Shown piece after piece: positions 7,936-15,423 of a stretch of DNA of 27,710 bases. Source of the DNA: Desulfuromonadaceae bacterium GWC2_58_13. Lineage in GTDB: Bacteria; Desulfobacterota; Desulfuromonadia; Desulfuromonadales; Trichloromonadaceae. Each line of letters starts with the position of its first letter. The stretch's first letter is position 1. The position numbers and the translations under genes are program-made. Location: the NCBI GenBank assembly GCA_001825565.1, contig MHXM01000042.1, positions 1 to 27,710 on the forward strand. Direction: 5' to 3'. The notes under the pieces were generated by a model that was not told the origin of the DNA, did no database searches, and saw only the letters and a program-made list of their open reading frames with translations.

Positions 7936-9233
7936 GCCTGACCACCATTGGCATTATCGGTATCGTTCTGCTGATCGCCGGACTCTTTTCCCGGATGCCG
8001 GTCGGCTTCGTCATGGCCCTGCTCGGACTGGCGGGATTCAGTTATGTGGTGAACTTCGAAGCAGGGCTCAACCTCCTGGCCCGAGACATCTGGGACACCT
8101 TCTCCTCCTACAGCCTGACCGTCATCCCGCTGTTCGTTTTCATGGGGCAGGTGGCTTACCAGTCCGGCATCAGCCGCCGATTGTACCATGCCGCCTACGT
8201 CATGCTCGGCAATCGTCCCGGCGGTCTGGCCCTGGCGACCATCGGCGCCTGTGCCGGTTTTTCGGCCATTTCCGGATCGACCAACGCTACCGCCGCCACC
8301 ATGGCCACGGTCACCATCCCCGAGATGAAACGCCGTCGTTACGACATGGGGCTGGCCACCGGCACCGTAGCCGCAGGCGGCAGCCTGGGCATTCTCATCC
8401 CGCCGAGCGTCATTTTCATCGTCTACGGCATTCTCACCGGGCAATCGATCGGCAAGCTGTTTGCCGCCGGCATCCTCCCCGGCATTCTTCTTTGCGGTCT
8501 TTTCTTTCTGACCATCTTAATTCGGGTCAAAATCAACCCTGCGCTAGCCCCGCCCGGTCCTAAAACCACGCTCCGGCGCAAAATTCGCTCGTTTGCCGGC
8601 GTCCTCGAAACCCTGGTCCTGTTCGTCATGGTCATGGGGGGGATTTTCTTCGGCGTTTTCACCCCCACCGAAGCGGCAGCGGTCGGCGCTTTTCTGACCA
8701 TCGCCATGGCCCTGTTCCGTCGCCAGCTCAGCTGGCAGGGGTTCGTACAGTCACTCAGCGACACCACCCGTATCAGCTGCATGGTTATGGTAATCGTAGC
8801 CGGGGCGGTGGTCTTCGGCCATTTCATGGCCATCAGCCGGGTTCCTTTCGAACTGGCCGGCTGGGTCGGCTCGCTTCCCCTGCCGCCCTTCGCCATCATG
8901 GGTCTGATCATCCTGGTTTACCTCTTCGGGGGCTGCTTCATGGACGCTTTGGCCATGATCATGCTGACCGTACCGATATTCTTCCCGGTGGTACAGGCCC
9001 TGAACTTCGACCCGATCTGGTTCGGCGTCATTATCGTACTGGTCACCGAGATGGGGGTGATCACCCCACCGGTCGGGGTAAACGTGTACGTCGTCCACGG
9101 GGTGGCCAAGGACGTACCGCTGGAAACGATTTTTCGCGGGGCATTTCCCATGCTGCTGGCGCTGCTGGTCTGCATTGTGCTGCTGATCCTGTTTCCCCGG
9201 ATTGCCTTGTTTCTGCCGGGTCTCATGCAGTAA
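7932..9233 (+). CDS. dctM: TRAP transporter large permease (DctM family)
   Basis: At 433 residues this matches DctM, the ion-coupled transport subunit with about 12 membrane segments. Diagnostic blocks include GFSAISGSTNATAATM (about residues 114-129), GGSLGILIPPSVIFI (about 150-165) and the C-terminal ITPPVGVNVYVV. Family members move solute with a sodium or proton gradient once the binding protein delivers it. It is coupled by a four-base overlap to the small permease and ends the first TRAP operon. The next operon starts about 220 bases later with its own promoter-like sequence. Confidence 0.93.
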   Translation: MSLTTIGIIGIVLLIAGLFSRMPVGFVMALLGLAGFSYVVNFEAGLNLLARDIWDTFSSYSLTVIPLFVFMGQVAYQSGISRRLYHAAYVMLGNRPGGLALATIGACAGFSAISGSTNATAATMATVTIPEMKRRRYDMGLATGTVAAGGSLGILIPPSVIFIVYGILTGQSIGKLFAAGILPGILLCGLFFLTILIRVKINPALAPPGPKTTLRRKIRSFAGVLETLVLFVMVMGGIFFGVFTPTEAAAVGAFLTIAMALFRRQLSWQGFVQSLSDTTRISCMVMVIVAGAVVFGHFMAISRVPFELAGWVGSLPLPPFAIMGLIILVYLFGGCFMDALAMIMLTVPIFFPVVQALNFDPIWFGVIIVLVTEMGVITPPVGVNVYVVHGVAKDVPLETIFRGAFPMLLALLVCIVLLILFPRIALFLPGLMQ

Positions 9234-9325
9234 TCGCCGGCATAAACCCGACGGACCCAAGAGGGGTTTCGCGCGGCCCAACCTGATTTGGCGTAATCAA
9301 AAATCGCCGGGTGACTTCGCGAATT

Positions 9326-9368
9326 AAATGGATCGCACTGGCCAAGGTCAATCCATTTCAGCTATGAT
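9326..9368 (+). promoter_or_regulatory. Candidate promoter and inverted repeat before the second TRAP operon
   Basis: AAATGGAT (9326-9333) and ATCCATTT (9351-9358) form a perfect 8-bp inverted repeat with a 17-base spacer. TGGCCA (9339-9344) and TATGAT (9363-9368), 18 bases apart, could be weak -35 and -10 boxes, which would put one arm inside the promoter. The arrangement looks like an operator for a dimeric regulator, but it is read by eye. The rest of the 9234-9454 gap shows only a short AAACCC/GGGTTT hairpin without a T-run. Confidence 0.35.
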
Positions 9369-9454
9369 CAAACACGGTTTTTTTCAACAAAACAACCTAG
9401 TTTCGCCTGTTATCCGACAACCCTCATTCATCGAGACCAAAGGAGAAAATGACC

Positions 9455-10507
9455 ATGCGGAAACGGACAGCTGCCATACTCATGTCGCTGATTCTGGCTA
9501 GCGTGCCGCTGATGAGCGGAAACGCCCTGGCTGAGGCTAAAGCCGATCCTCTGGCCGCCTGGAAACCGAGCTTTGACCCGAGCGGCGCCAAATATACCTA
9601 TATCCTTTCCAACGTATCGCACCCGGCCATCGAAGGAACCGGCGTCGGTTACCGGATTCGCGACAAGGTTTGGGAGCGTTCCAACGGTCAGATCTACGTC
9701 GATTTCCGCCCCCTGTCCCAACTCGGCGGCGAGAAGGATGTTTTGAGCAAACTGAAAATGGGCGCCGTGCAGGGGATCCTCTGCTCTTCGGTGGCGGCCG
9801 CCAATGTCGCCGACAAACTCGGCATCGTCAACCTCCCCTACGTCGTGGACACCTTCGAAAAGCTTGATAAATTCCGGGCCGATGCCGAGCTGTTCAGGGA
9901 GTTCAGCGAAAGCGCCCTGCCGGCCGGGCTGAAAGTTATCGACATTACCGGCTACGGGACTTACGGCTGGGCCACCACGGTTCCGGTGCGCAGCCTGGCC
10001 GATGCCGCCCAGGTCAATTTCCGCATCGCCGAAGCCCCGGTCAATACCGACATCTACAAAAACTGGGGCCTGAAATTCACCGTCATGCCCTGGCCCGACG
10101 TCCCCCAAGCCCTGCAGACCGGGGTCATCAACGGACTCGACCACACACCGACGGTCTGCAACATCACCAAAAAATTCGATGTCGCCAAATATTTTACCGA
10201 AGTCAACTACGCCCAGGGCCTGTTTATCCACTTGATGAATAAACGCTGGTTCGACAAACTTCCCGCCGACCTGCAAAAAACCCTGATCGCCGTTATCGAG
10301 GAAGAAAGCGCCAATTCCCGGGCCCTGACCAAGGCGCAGCAGGAAGCTCAGATCGCCGATGCCAAAGCCAAGGGCGTCGAGTTCATTCCCCTGTCGGACA
10401 GTGACCGCAACACGTTGATCAAACTGACCCAGCCGGTATATGCAACCTGGGGAGAGAAGATCGGCAAAGAATATCTGGAAAAGGTCAGAACAACCCTGGC
10501 CCCCTGA
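9455..10507 (+). CDS. dctP: TRAP transporter substrate-binding protein (DctP family), second system
   Basis: This protein of about 350 residues has a signal peptide (MRKRTAAILMSLIL, cleaved near ALA|EA) and a DctP-type mature domain. VNFRIAEAPVNT holds the likely carboxylate-binding arginine, and PWPDVPQALQTGVINGLD is the conserved hinge block. It is only distantly similar to the first DctP here and probably binds a different solute. An in-frame ATG at 9449 also exists, but AGGAG (9441-9445) is only three bases from it and nine from the ATG at 9455, so I prefer 9455. A strong terminator-like hairpin follows the gene. Confidence 0.91.
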   Translation: MRKRTAAILMSLILASVPLMSGNALAEAKADPLAAWKPSFDPSGAKYTYILSNVSHPAIEGTGVGYRIRDKVWERSNGQIYVDFRPLSQLGGEKDVLSKLKMGAVQGILCSSVAAANVADKLGIVNLPYVVDTFEKLDKFRADAELFREFSESALPAGLKVIDITGYGTYGWATTVPVRSLADAAQVNFRIAEAPVNTDIYKNWGLKFTVMPWPDVPQALQTGVINGLDHTPTVCNITKKFDVAKYFTEVNYAQGLFIHLMNKRWFDKLPADLQKTLIAVIEEESANSRALTKAQQEAQIADAKAKGVEFIPLSDSDRNTLIKLTQPVYATWGEKIGKEYLEKVRTTLAP

Positions 10508-10534
10508 TTCCGCCGCCCAAACTGGACGACCCGA

Positions 10535-10564
10535 GCCGGGGAGACATGCTCCCCGGCCTTTTTT
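10535..10564 (+). terminator. Intrinsic terminator between dctP and dctQ of the second TRAP system
   Basis: GCCGGGGAG and CTCCCCGGC form a perfect 9-bp GC-rich stem with a five-base loop, followed by C and six T residues. The next gene starts only 13 bases later, so partial read-through is expected, giving much more binding protein than permease. Confidence 0.85.
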
Positions 10565-10576
10565 CCGAGCCTTTCG

Positions 10577-11071
10577 ATGCTGAAAAAAATCTTCCGATCG
10601 GTTGACCGAACCATTGCCGCCATCGAAGACTGGTCGTTGTTCCTGACCGTCTCTGCGGCCCTGCTGGCCGCCATGGCCAACGTCATCCTGCGCAAAACCA
10701 CCCACATCAACCTGTACTGGTCCGACGAGCTGGTACGCAAGGTCATTTTCTTTTCGACCTTTATCGGTTGCAGCGCGGCCGTGCGCCATCGATCGCTGAT
10801 CCGCATCGATGCCCTGCCACAGCTGTTTCCAGTGCTGAAACGACCATTGACTCTGTTCAGCCACCTGGTAGTGCTGGGGTTTGCCTCGGTGATGGTCTGG
10901 CTCGGCCTGCAGCTGACCCTGGCGGTTTACGCCGATGCTTATGCCCGCTCCGCCACCCTGCAAATTCCAGAATGGTATTTCTACGCGGTACTCCCGATCA
11001 TGGGCGGGATGATGTTTCTGCGCACGCTGATCGTCATGGTCGAAGACTGGCGCGGCGAGAAAAGCGCCTGA
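10577..11071 (+). CDS. dctQ: TRAP transporter small permease (DctQ family), second system
   Basis: The 164-residue protein has four hydrophobic segments (about 20-38, 55-70, 90-112 and 130-150). The motif YWSDELVRKVIFF is typical of DctQ proteins, which usually carry W-x-[DE]-E at this point. It partners the DctM protein encoded 54 bases downstream. No good ribosome binding site precedes the ATG, and the gene sits just after a strong terminator, so low expression is likely. Confidence 0.87.
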   Translation: MLKKIFRSVDRTIAAIEDWSLFLTVSAALLAAMANVILRKTTHINLYWSDELVRKVIFFSTFIGCSAAVRHRSLIRIDALPQLFPVLKRPLTLFSHLVVLGFASVMVWLGLQLTLAVYADAYARSATLQIPEWYFYAVLPIMGGMMFLRTLIVMVEDWRGEKSA

Positions 11072-11125
11072 TCTTCTGTGTTCGTTTTTCACTGACATCA
11101 CTTTTTCGGTTATTGATTTATTTCT

Positions 11126-12421
11126 ATGGAAAGCAGTTATCTTCTGATTTTTGCGGTTATGCTCGGGGCCTTGGCTACCACGGTGCCGGTTTTCATGGCC
11201 CTCTTTTTCACTGGCCTGGTCGGCCTCGCCTACCTGATCGGCATCGATCCACAAATTGTTATCGAGGTGCTGTACCGCAGCATGGACAAGTTCGCCCTGA
11301 TCGTGGTGTTGTTTTTCGTTCTCTGCGGCAACATCATGACCACCGGCAGTATCGTCGAAAAACTGATCAAAACCGCCAACGTGATGGTTGGCTTTCTCCC
11401 CGGCGGACTGGCCATGGCCGGTGTGCTGGCTTGCGGCTTTTTCGGCGCCATTTCCGGCTCGACCGTGGCCACCGTGGTGGCCATCGGCGGGTTCATGATT
11501 CCGGCCCTGATGGAAAACGGATACGAAGAACGCTTCAGCGTTGGGATCATGACCACGGCGCCGATTCTCGGCATCGTCATCCCGCCGTCGATCTCCATGA
11601 TCCTTTACGCCATGGTCACCAACGACTCGGTCGAAGCCCTGTTCCTCACCGGCTTCATCCCCGGCATCCTGATCATTATGGCGATGTCCCTGTATGCCTA
11701 CGTCGTCTGTCGGGCCCGGGGCTACGCCACCCGCCCTCGACCTTCGTTCGCCGAGGTAATCACCACCGTCAGAGAGAGCATCTGGGCGCTGCTGCTGCCG
11801 GTGCTGATTTTCGGCGGCATCTACTCGGGGCTGTTTACCGCGAACGAAGCGGCGGTGGTCGCCTGCTTCTACGCTTTTTTCGTGGAGATCGTCATTCACC
11901 GCGACATGCGTCTGCGGGACGTGAAAAAGGTCATCGTCTCCTCGGCGGTGACGTCGGCGACCCTGCTGGTGATTGTCGCCGGCGCCTCGGTCTTCGGCGA
12001 ATACCTGACCTTCGAGCAGATCCCCGACAAGATCGCCAATGCCGTGGTCGGCAACCTCCAATCGCCCTGGGTCTTCCTGCTGGCGGTGAACATCCTGCTG
12101 CTGGTCGTCGGCATGTTCATGGACATCATTTCAGCGACTCTGATTCTGACCCCGATTTTTTTACCCCTTTTGAGCAAATTCGGCATTGACAGCATGCATT
12201 TCGGCCTGCTCATGACCATCAACCTGGGAATCGGCTACTGCACCCCTCCACTCGGGGTCAGCCTTTATATCTCCGGCGCCACCGTTAACCGCGATCTGCT
12301 CTATGTTTCCCGGGCGGTGCTGCCATTTCTCGCGATCCAGATTCTTCTTTTGCTGCTGTTCACCTACTGGCCCGACCTGGTCCTGTTGCTGCCACGACTG
12401 ATTTACGGTTACGGCAACTGA
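11126..12421 (+). CDS. dctM: TRAP transporter large permease (DctM family), second system
   Basis: The 431-residue multi-helix protein has the DctM blocks CGFFGAISGSTVATVV (about residues 107-122), LGIVIPPSISMIL (about 149-161) and GYCTPPLGVSLYI near the C-terminus. It is the transport channel of the second TRAP system. The 54-base gap before it is AT-rich and holds no Shine-Dalgarno sequence near the chosen ATG, which is unusual beside the strong sites elsewhere in the window. No alternative start fits better, because an in-frame stop lies upstream. The gene is followed 19 bases later by a UspA-type gene. Confidence 0.92.
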   Translation: MESSYLLIFAVMLGALATTVPVFMALFFTGLVGLAYLIGIDPQIVIEVLYRSMDKFALIVVLFFVLCGNIMTTGSIVEKLIKTANVMVGFLPGGLAMAGVLACGFFGAISGSTVATVVAIGGFMIPALMENGYEERFSVGIMTTAPILGIVIPPSISMILYAMVTNDSVEALFLTGFIPGILIIMAMSLYAYVVCRARGYATRPRPSFAEVITTVRESIWALLLPVLIFGGIYSGLFTANEAAVVACFYAFFVEIVIHRDMRLRDVKKVIVSSAVTSATLLVIVAGASVFGEYLTFEQIPDKIANAVVGNLQSPWVFLLAVNILLLVVGMFMDIISATLILTPIFLPLLSKFGIDSMHFGLLMTINLGIGYCTPPLGVSLYISGATVNRDLLYVSRAVLPFLAIQILLLLLFTYWPDLVLLLPRLIYGYGN

Positions 12422-12440
12422 TTTTCCGGAGGCTTGATTT

Positions 12441-12866
12441 ATGGACGACAAAATCCTGGTTCCGCTCAACGGATCGTCGACGGCCATTCGCACCGTGCAG
12501 GGGATTATTCGCGAAAAGTCGCGTTTTTTCGGGATCCTGACCTTGCTTCACGTGATCGACGAGGAGAAGTTCTCCTACCGGATGATTCCCGACTTCCAGG
12601 TCGAGATGATCCGGGAAAACGCCCGCAAATCGGCCAAACATCTGCTGGAAGAACACCAGGAATCGCTGCAACGGGCCGGCCTGCGTACGGAGATCCGCAT
12701 TGTTTCCGGCTCCCCCCGGCAGGTGGCCTGCCGTATCGCCAACGATGAGAACTTCAGTTTGGTGATTCTCGGACGTCGCGGGGCAGGCGAAATCCGCGAC
12801 GTCCTGTTCGGAACCCTCACCAACTACGCCCTGCACAACGTACGCTGCGCGGTCATGCTTTTCTGA
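12441..12866 (+). CDS. UspA-type nucleotide-binding protein linked to the TRAP operon
   Basis: The 141-residue single-domain universal stress protein carries the complete ATP-binding signature G-x2-G-x9-G-T at G111, G114, G124 and T125, so it belongs to the ATP-binding branch. The first-strand motif reads VPLNGSS, with asparagine where many relatives have aspartate. GGAGG nine bases upstream gives a strong start, and the 19-base gap from dctM puts it in the second TRAP operon. In Halomonas elongata the Usp protein TeaD is encoded with the TeaABC TRAP transporter and modulates its activity; a similar job here is inference. It would be cytoplasmic and dimeric. Confidence 0.88.
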   Translation: MDDKILVPLNGSSTAIRTVQGIIREKSRFFGILTLLHVIDEEKFSYRMIPDFQVEMIRENARKSAKHLLEEHQESLQRAGLRTEIRIVSGSPRQVACRIANDENFSLVILGRRGAGEIRDVLFGTLTNYALHNVRCAVMLF

Positions 12867-13258
12867 CAGGTGCTTGGCCGAATTATTGCACCAAAAAACG
12901 TTCTGCTGTTTCCTGTAAGTTCAGTGGAAGGTATCCGTCAAAAAACGGTTGACAAAAACCAAGCATCTCCTTGAAAATGAATAACCTAATAAGAAATTTC
13001 TTTTGTTCCCTGTGTCGATAAACCCAGGTTTGTTTTTTCTTCGCACCTTTGCAATCTGACCCAATCGTCCGGTCGGTGCTGGCGTACGACCGAGGGCTAA
13101 CCTTGTCCAACGGCTAAACCCTTTGCTCCACGTAACCTTCATTGTTCAACCCAAATTATCCGTGACGCGCGAACAGAAGGTCATACTGTAACGACATGCA
13201 CTCGGGGCTCCCGCGTTAACGACCAACTCCCGATGTCGTGTCACATCCAAGGGACGGG
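12867..13258. other. Gene-free interval, about 390 bases
   Basis: No convincing reading frame, tRNA or intrinsic terminator was found. It is more AT-rich than its surroundings. It contains an isolated TTGACA (about 12949-12954) without a well-placed -10, and a weak CGGTCG/CGACCG hairpin (13070-13092). It separates the TRAP/Usp operon from the exported-repeat locus and probably holds that locus's promoter, which I could not place. Confidence 0.4.
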
Positions 13259-13663
13259 ATGATGATCCATCGTTTTCTGCTATTCACCTTGCTGGTCGTG
13301 CTGTCGGCACTGGTACCCGCTCTTTTTGCCACAGCGCAGGAAACAGCCCGTCCCCTGACGTTTTCAGGCCCTCGGTTTCTCGTGGAAGACCTCACCGCGG
13401 ATTTCCATTCCGACGGGAGACTCCTGGTCGTGGCGGGCAAAATAAAAAATCTCAGTTTCACCAAGGTAAGAGGTTACGTTACGGTATACTTGAAAAATGC
13501 TCATCACGATGTAATTCGCGCCGTGGAAGTCGAGGTCAACGACAACCACCCCATCCTCACCGGCCAAGCCGCTCCCTTCGAAACCACTGCCAACATCGAA
13601 GGAATCAAAGGGCTGGCCAACGTCTCGGTCGAATTCGTTGAAACCAATCGTGGGAATTTCTGA
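13259..13663 (+). CDS. Exported FxLYD-like domain protein
   Basis: This protein of about 134 residues has a signal peptide (hydrophobic LLFTLLVVLSALVPALF, cleaved near ATA|QE). A single beta-sandwich-like domain follows, with the phrase VVAGKIKNLSFTKVRGYVTVYL (split here as VVAGKIKNLS then FTKVRGYVTVYL) and a late VSVEF strand. This is the pattern of FxLYD-type domains, which occur in secreted or cell-surface proteins of unknown role. AAGGGA lies just before two adjacent ATGs (13259 and 13262). An upstream in-frame ATG at 13238 lacks a binding site. It is the first gene in the direction of the repeat-protein locus, 100 bases ahead of it. Confidence 0.65.
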   Translation: MMIHRFLLFTLLVVLSALVPALFATAQETARPLTFSGPRFLVEDLTADFHSDGRLLVVAGKIKNLSFTKVRGYVTVYLKNAHHDVIRAVEVEVNDNHPILTGQAAPFETTANIEGIKGLANVSVEFVETNRGNF

Positions 13664-13699
13664 TGCCAAATCCAAATCAATGCGGAGTGCTTTAACCAC

Positions 13700-13714
13700 G
13701 CGGGAATTTCCCGC
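13700..13714 (+). other. Short perfect hairpin ahead of the repeat-protein gene
   Basis: GCGGG-aattt-CCCGC lies between the FxLYD gene and the tandem-repeat gene, 50 bases before the latter's start. No T-run follows. It could stabilise the leader of the repeat-protein message or be a regulator site. Confidence 0.35.
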
Positions 13715-13763
13715 ATTTGCTGAAACCAGGCATTAACTCAAGGGGAAACAGACAGGAGGCAAC

Positions 13764-14909
13764 ATGAAAAAAACAGTGGCATTGGCAACAGGTATTTTAC
13801 TTCTGGTCGGCAACATGGCTCTGGCGGAATCGGACGTCAAGGGCGCGCTCATTAACCAGTCCGAAGTCAAGGGTGCCGCCAACATCGCCATCGGCAAGGA
13901 CAACAAGGCCAGCATGGGCACCTTGGCGGTAAAAGATTCCGCTATCAAGGGTGCGGTGATCAACCAGTCCAACGTCAAGGGCGCCGCCAATATCGCCGTC
14001 GGCGAGGGTAACGAAGCCAACATGGGCTCGACCACCATCGCCGGCTCGGATATCAAGGGCGCGGTGATCAACCAGTCCGACGTCAAGGGCGCCGCCAACA
14101 TCGCCATCGGCAAGGACAACAAGGCCAACATGGGCTCGACCAACATCTCCAACTCGGCCCTCAAGGGCGCGGTGATCAACCAGTCCAATGTCAAGGGCGC
14201 CGCCAACATCGCCATCGGCCAGGGTAACGAAGCCAACATGGGCTCGACCAACATCTCCGGCTCGGACATCAAGGGCGCGGTGATCAACCAGTCCGACGTC
14301 CAAGGCGCCGCCAACATCGCCATTGGCAAGGACAACAAGGCCAACATGGGCTCGACCAACATCTCCGACTCGGCCCTCAAGGGCGCGGTGATCAACCAGT
14401 CCGCTGTCAAGGGCGCCGCCAACATCGCCATCGGCGAAGGCAACGAAGCCAACATGGGCTCGACCAACATCTCCGGCTCGGACGTCAAAGGCGCGGTCAT
14501 CAACCAGTCCGACGTCAAGGGTGCCGCCAACATCGCCATTGGCAAGGACAACAAGGCCAACATGGGCTCGACCAACATTTCCGACTCGTCCGTCAAGGGC
14601 GCGGTGATCAACCAGTCCGACGTCAAAGGCGCCGCCAACATCGCCATCGGCCAGGGCAACGAAGCCAACATGGGCTCGACCAACATCTCCGACTCGGACA
14701 TCAAGGGCGCGGTAATCAACCAGTCCAAGGTCAAGGGTGCCGCCAACATCGCCATCGGCAAGGACAACAAGGCCAACATGGGCTCGGTGGTCATCGATAA
14801 CACCAATATCAAAGGTGCGGTGATCAACCAGTCCGACGTTCAGGGTGCTGCCAACATCGCCATCGGCCAAGGCAACTCGGCCAACATGGGCTCAGTGGTC
14901 GCCGAATAA
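13764..14909 (+). CDS. Exported curlin-like 36-residue tandem-repeat protein, likely fibre subunit
   Basis: The 381-residue protein is a signal peptide (MKKTVALATGILLLVGNMALA, split MKKTVALATG / ILLLVGNMALA) followed by ten repeats of 36 residues and almost nothing else. Each repeat reads roughly xIKGAVINQSxVKGAANIAI then GxxNxANMGSTxISxS. The last is two residues short and ends at the stop codon. It has no cysteine, no aromatic residue and is rich in Asn, Gly, Ala, Ser, Ile and Val. The GxGNxAxMxS spacing recalls the curlin consensus (Q-x-G-x-G-N-x-A-x3-Q), but the unit is longer and INQS carries the only glutamine. Odd repeats have GKDNKA, even ones G[EQ]GN[ES]A. GGAGG lies five bases before the ATG. 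A CsgG-like gene downstream supports an extracellular amyloid or beta-solenoid fibre; this is inference. Confidence 0.75.
   Translation: MKKTVALATGILLLVGNMALAESDVKGALINQSEVKGAANIAIGKDNKASMGTLAVKDSAIKGAVINQSNVKGAANIAVGEGNEANMGSTTIAGSDIKGAVINQSDVKGAANIAIGKDNKANMGSTNISNSALKGAVINQSNVKGAANIAIGQGNEANMGSTNISGSDIKGAVINQSDVQGAANIAIGKDNKANMGSTNISDSALKGAVINQSAVKGAANIAIGEGNEANMGSTNISGSDVKGAVINQSDVKGAANIAIGKDNKANMGSTNISDSSVKGAVINQSDVKGAANIAIGQGNEANMGSTNISDSDIKGAVINQSKVKGAANIAIGKDNKANMGSVVIDNTNIKGAVINQSDVQGAANIAIGQGNSANMGSVVAE
13833..14906 (+). repeat. Ten tandem 108-base coding repeats with a 216-base super-period
   Basis: The repeats are nearly identical at DNA level in the middle of the array (for example GGCGCGGTGATCAACCAGTC recurs) and diverge at both ends. 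Units alternate between two versions, giving a 216-base higher-order period. This suggests expansion by duplication of a two-unit block and makes the array prone to copy-number change. Confidence 0.95.
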
Positions 14910-14918
14910 ATACGAAGG

Positions 14919-14955
14919 ACTCCCGGCTTCGCACAGGGCGGAGCCGGGAGTTTTT
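14919..14955 (+). terminator. Intrinsic terminator after the repeat-protein gene
   Basis: ACTCCCGGCT (14919-14928) pairs perfectly with AGCCGGGAGT (14942-14951), followed by five T residues. It lies ten bases past the stop codon. It would make the repeat protein the most abundant product, with the following genes transcribed by read-through or from another promoter in the 66-base gap. Confidence 0.85.
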
Positions 14956-15021
14956 GCATCGTCGGAAGCAGTGCGTTCACTTAATCAACAAGGCAGTAAC
15001 AGATTTCACGGGAGGTTCCCC

Positions 15022-15369
15022 ATGATGAAAGGCAAATGGCTCAGATTGCTAATCCTTCTTTCTTGTCTTGTCATATGTGGCGCCGCCAGTGTGCTAGCCG
15101 ACGACCTGGATGATGACATTTCTAAATTTACCGACGATAGCGTTTCCACCTACGATGAACTGGGCAAAGCCGACCGAAACGTCAATTTCATCGTTCAGGA
15201 TGCCAAAAGCCGCGGTGAAGTCAGAGCCAAAGCCGGTCAGGCCGTGGGTGGCAGCGATCAGAAAAGTGCCAACATGAACAGCGTCATCATGGGTGCGGGC
15301 GGTACGGTCCGGGGGGACATCATCATCATTGATCAAAGCAAGGGAGACAAGACCCAGGTGGTCGAATAA
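15022..15369 (+). CDS. Small exported protein with a repeat-like C-terminus, candidate minor fibre subunit
   Basis: The 115-residue protein has a signal peptide cleaved near VLA|DD. An acidic segment follows (DDLDDDISKFTDD), then a C-terminal half with SANMNSVIMGAGGTVRGDII and IDQSKGDK. That half matches the repeat protein's ANMGSVVI...IKGAVINQS order closely enough to suggest one degenerate repeat unit. I recognise no named family. By analogy with curli, where a minor subunit (CsgB) nucleates the major one (CsgA), it could be a nucleator or cap; this is inference. GGGAGG before two adjacent ATGs (15022 and 15025) supports the start. It lies between the repeat gene and the CsgG-like gene. Confidence 0.65.
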   Translation: MMKGKWLRLLILLSCLVICGAASVLADDLDDDISKFTDDSVSTYDELGKADRNVNFIVQDAKSRGEVRAKAGQAVGGSDQKSANMNSVIMGAGGTVRGDIIIIDQSKGDKTQVVE

Positions 15370-15423
15370 CTTGGGTTCAATGCCAGTCGTGACGGTCACA
15401 CACAGGAATGAAGGGATAACTTG

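Noticed and set aside
9428..12061. An 877-codon open frame on the minus strand across the second TRAP operon
   Set aside because: It is antisense to dctP, dctQ and dctM, which have clear family motifs. Its translation is low-complexity, rich in His, Asp, Gly and Gln, typical of GC-rich shadow frames.
12949..13010. Promoter built on TTGACA in the gene-free interval
   Set aside because: No acceptable -10 hexamer lies 16-18 bases downstream, and the next gene is about 300 bases away.
13700..13721. Sigma-54 promoter before the repeat gene
   Set aside because: GG and GC dinucleotides do not fall at the required -24/-12 spacing.
13733..14870. Two long minus-strand repetitive frames over the repeat gene
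   Set aside because: The 108-base repeat keeps all frames open, so these are by-products. Only the plus-strand frame has a signal peptide and an RBS.
13833..14906. CRISPR-like array
   Set aside because: Periodic repeats are present, but the whole 108-base unit is conserved with no unique spacers, and it encodes protein.
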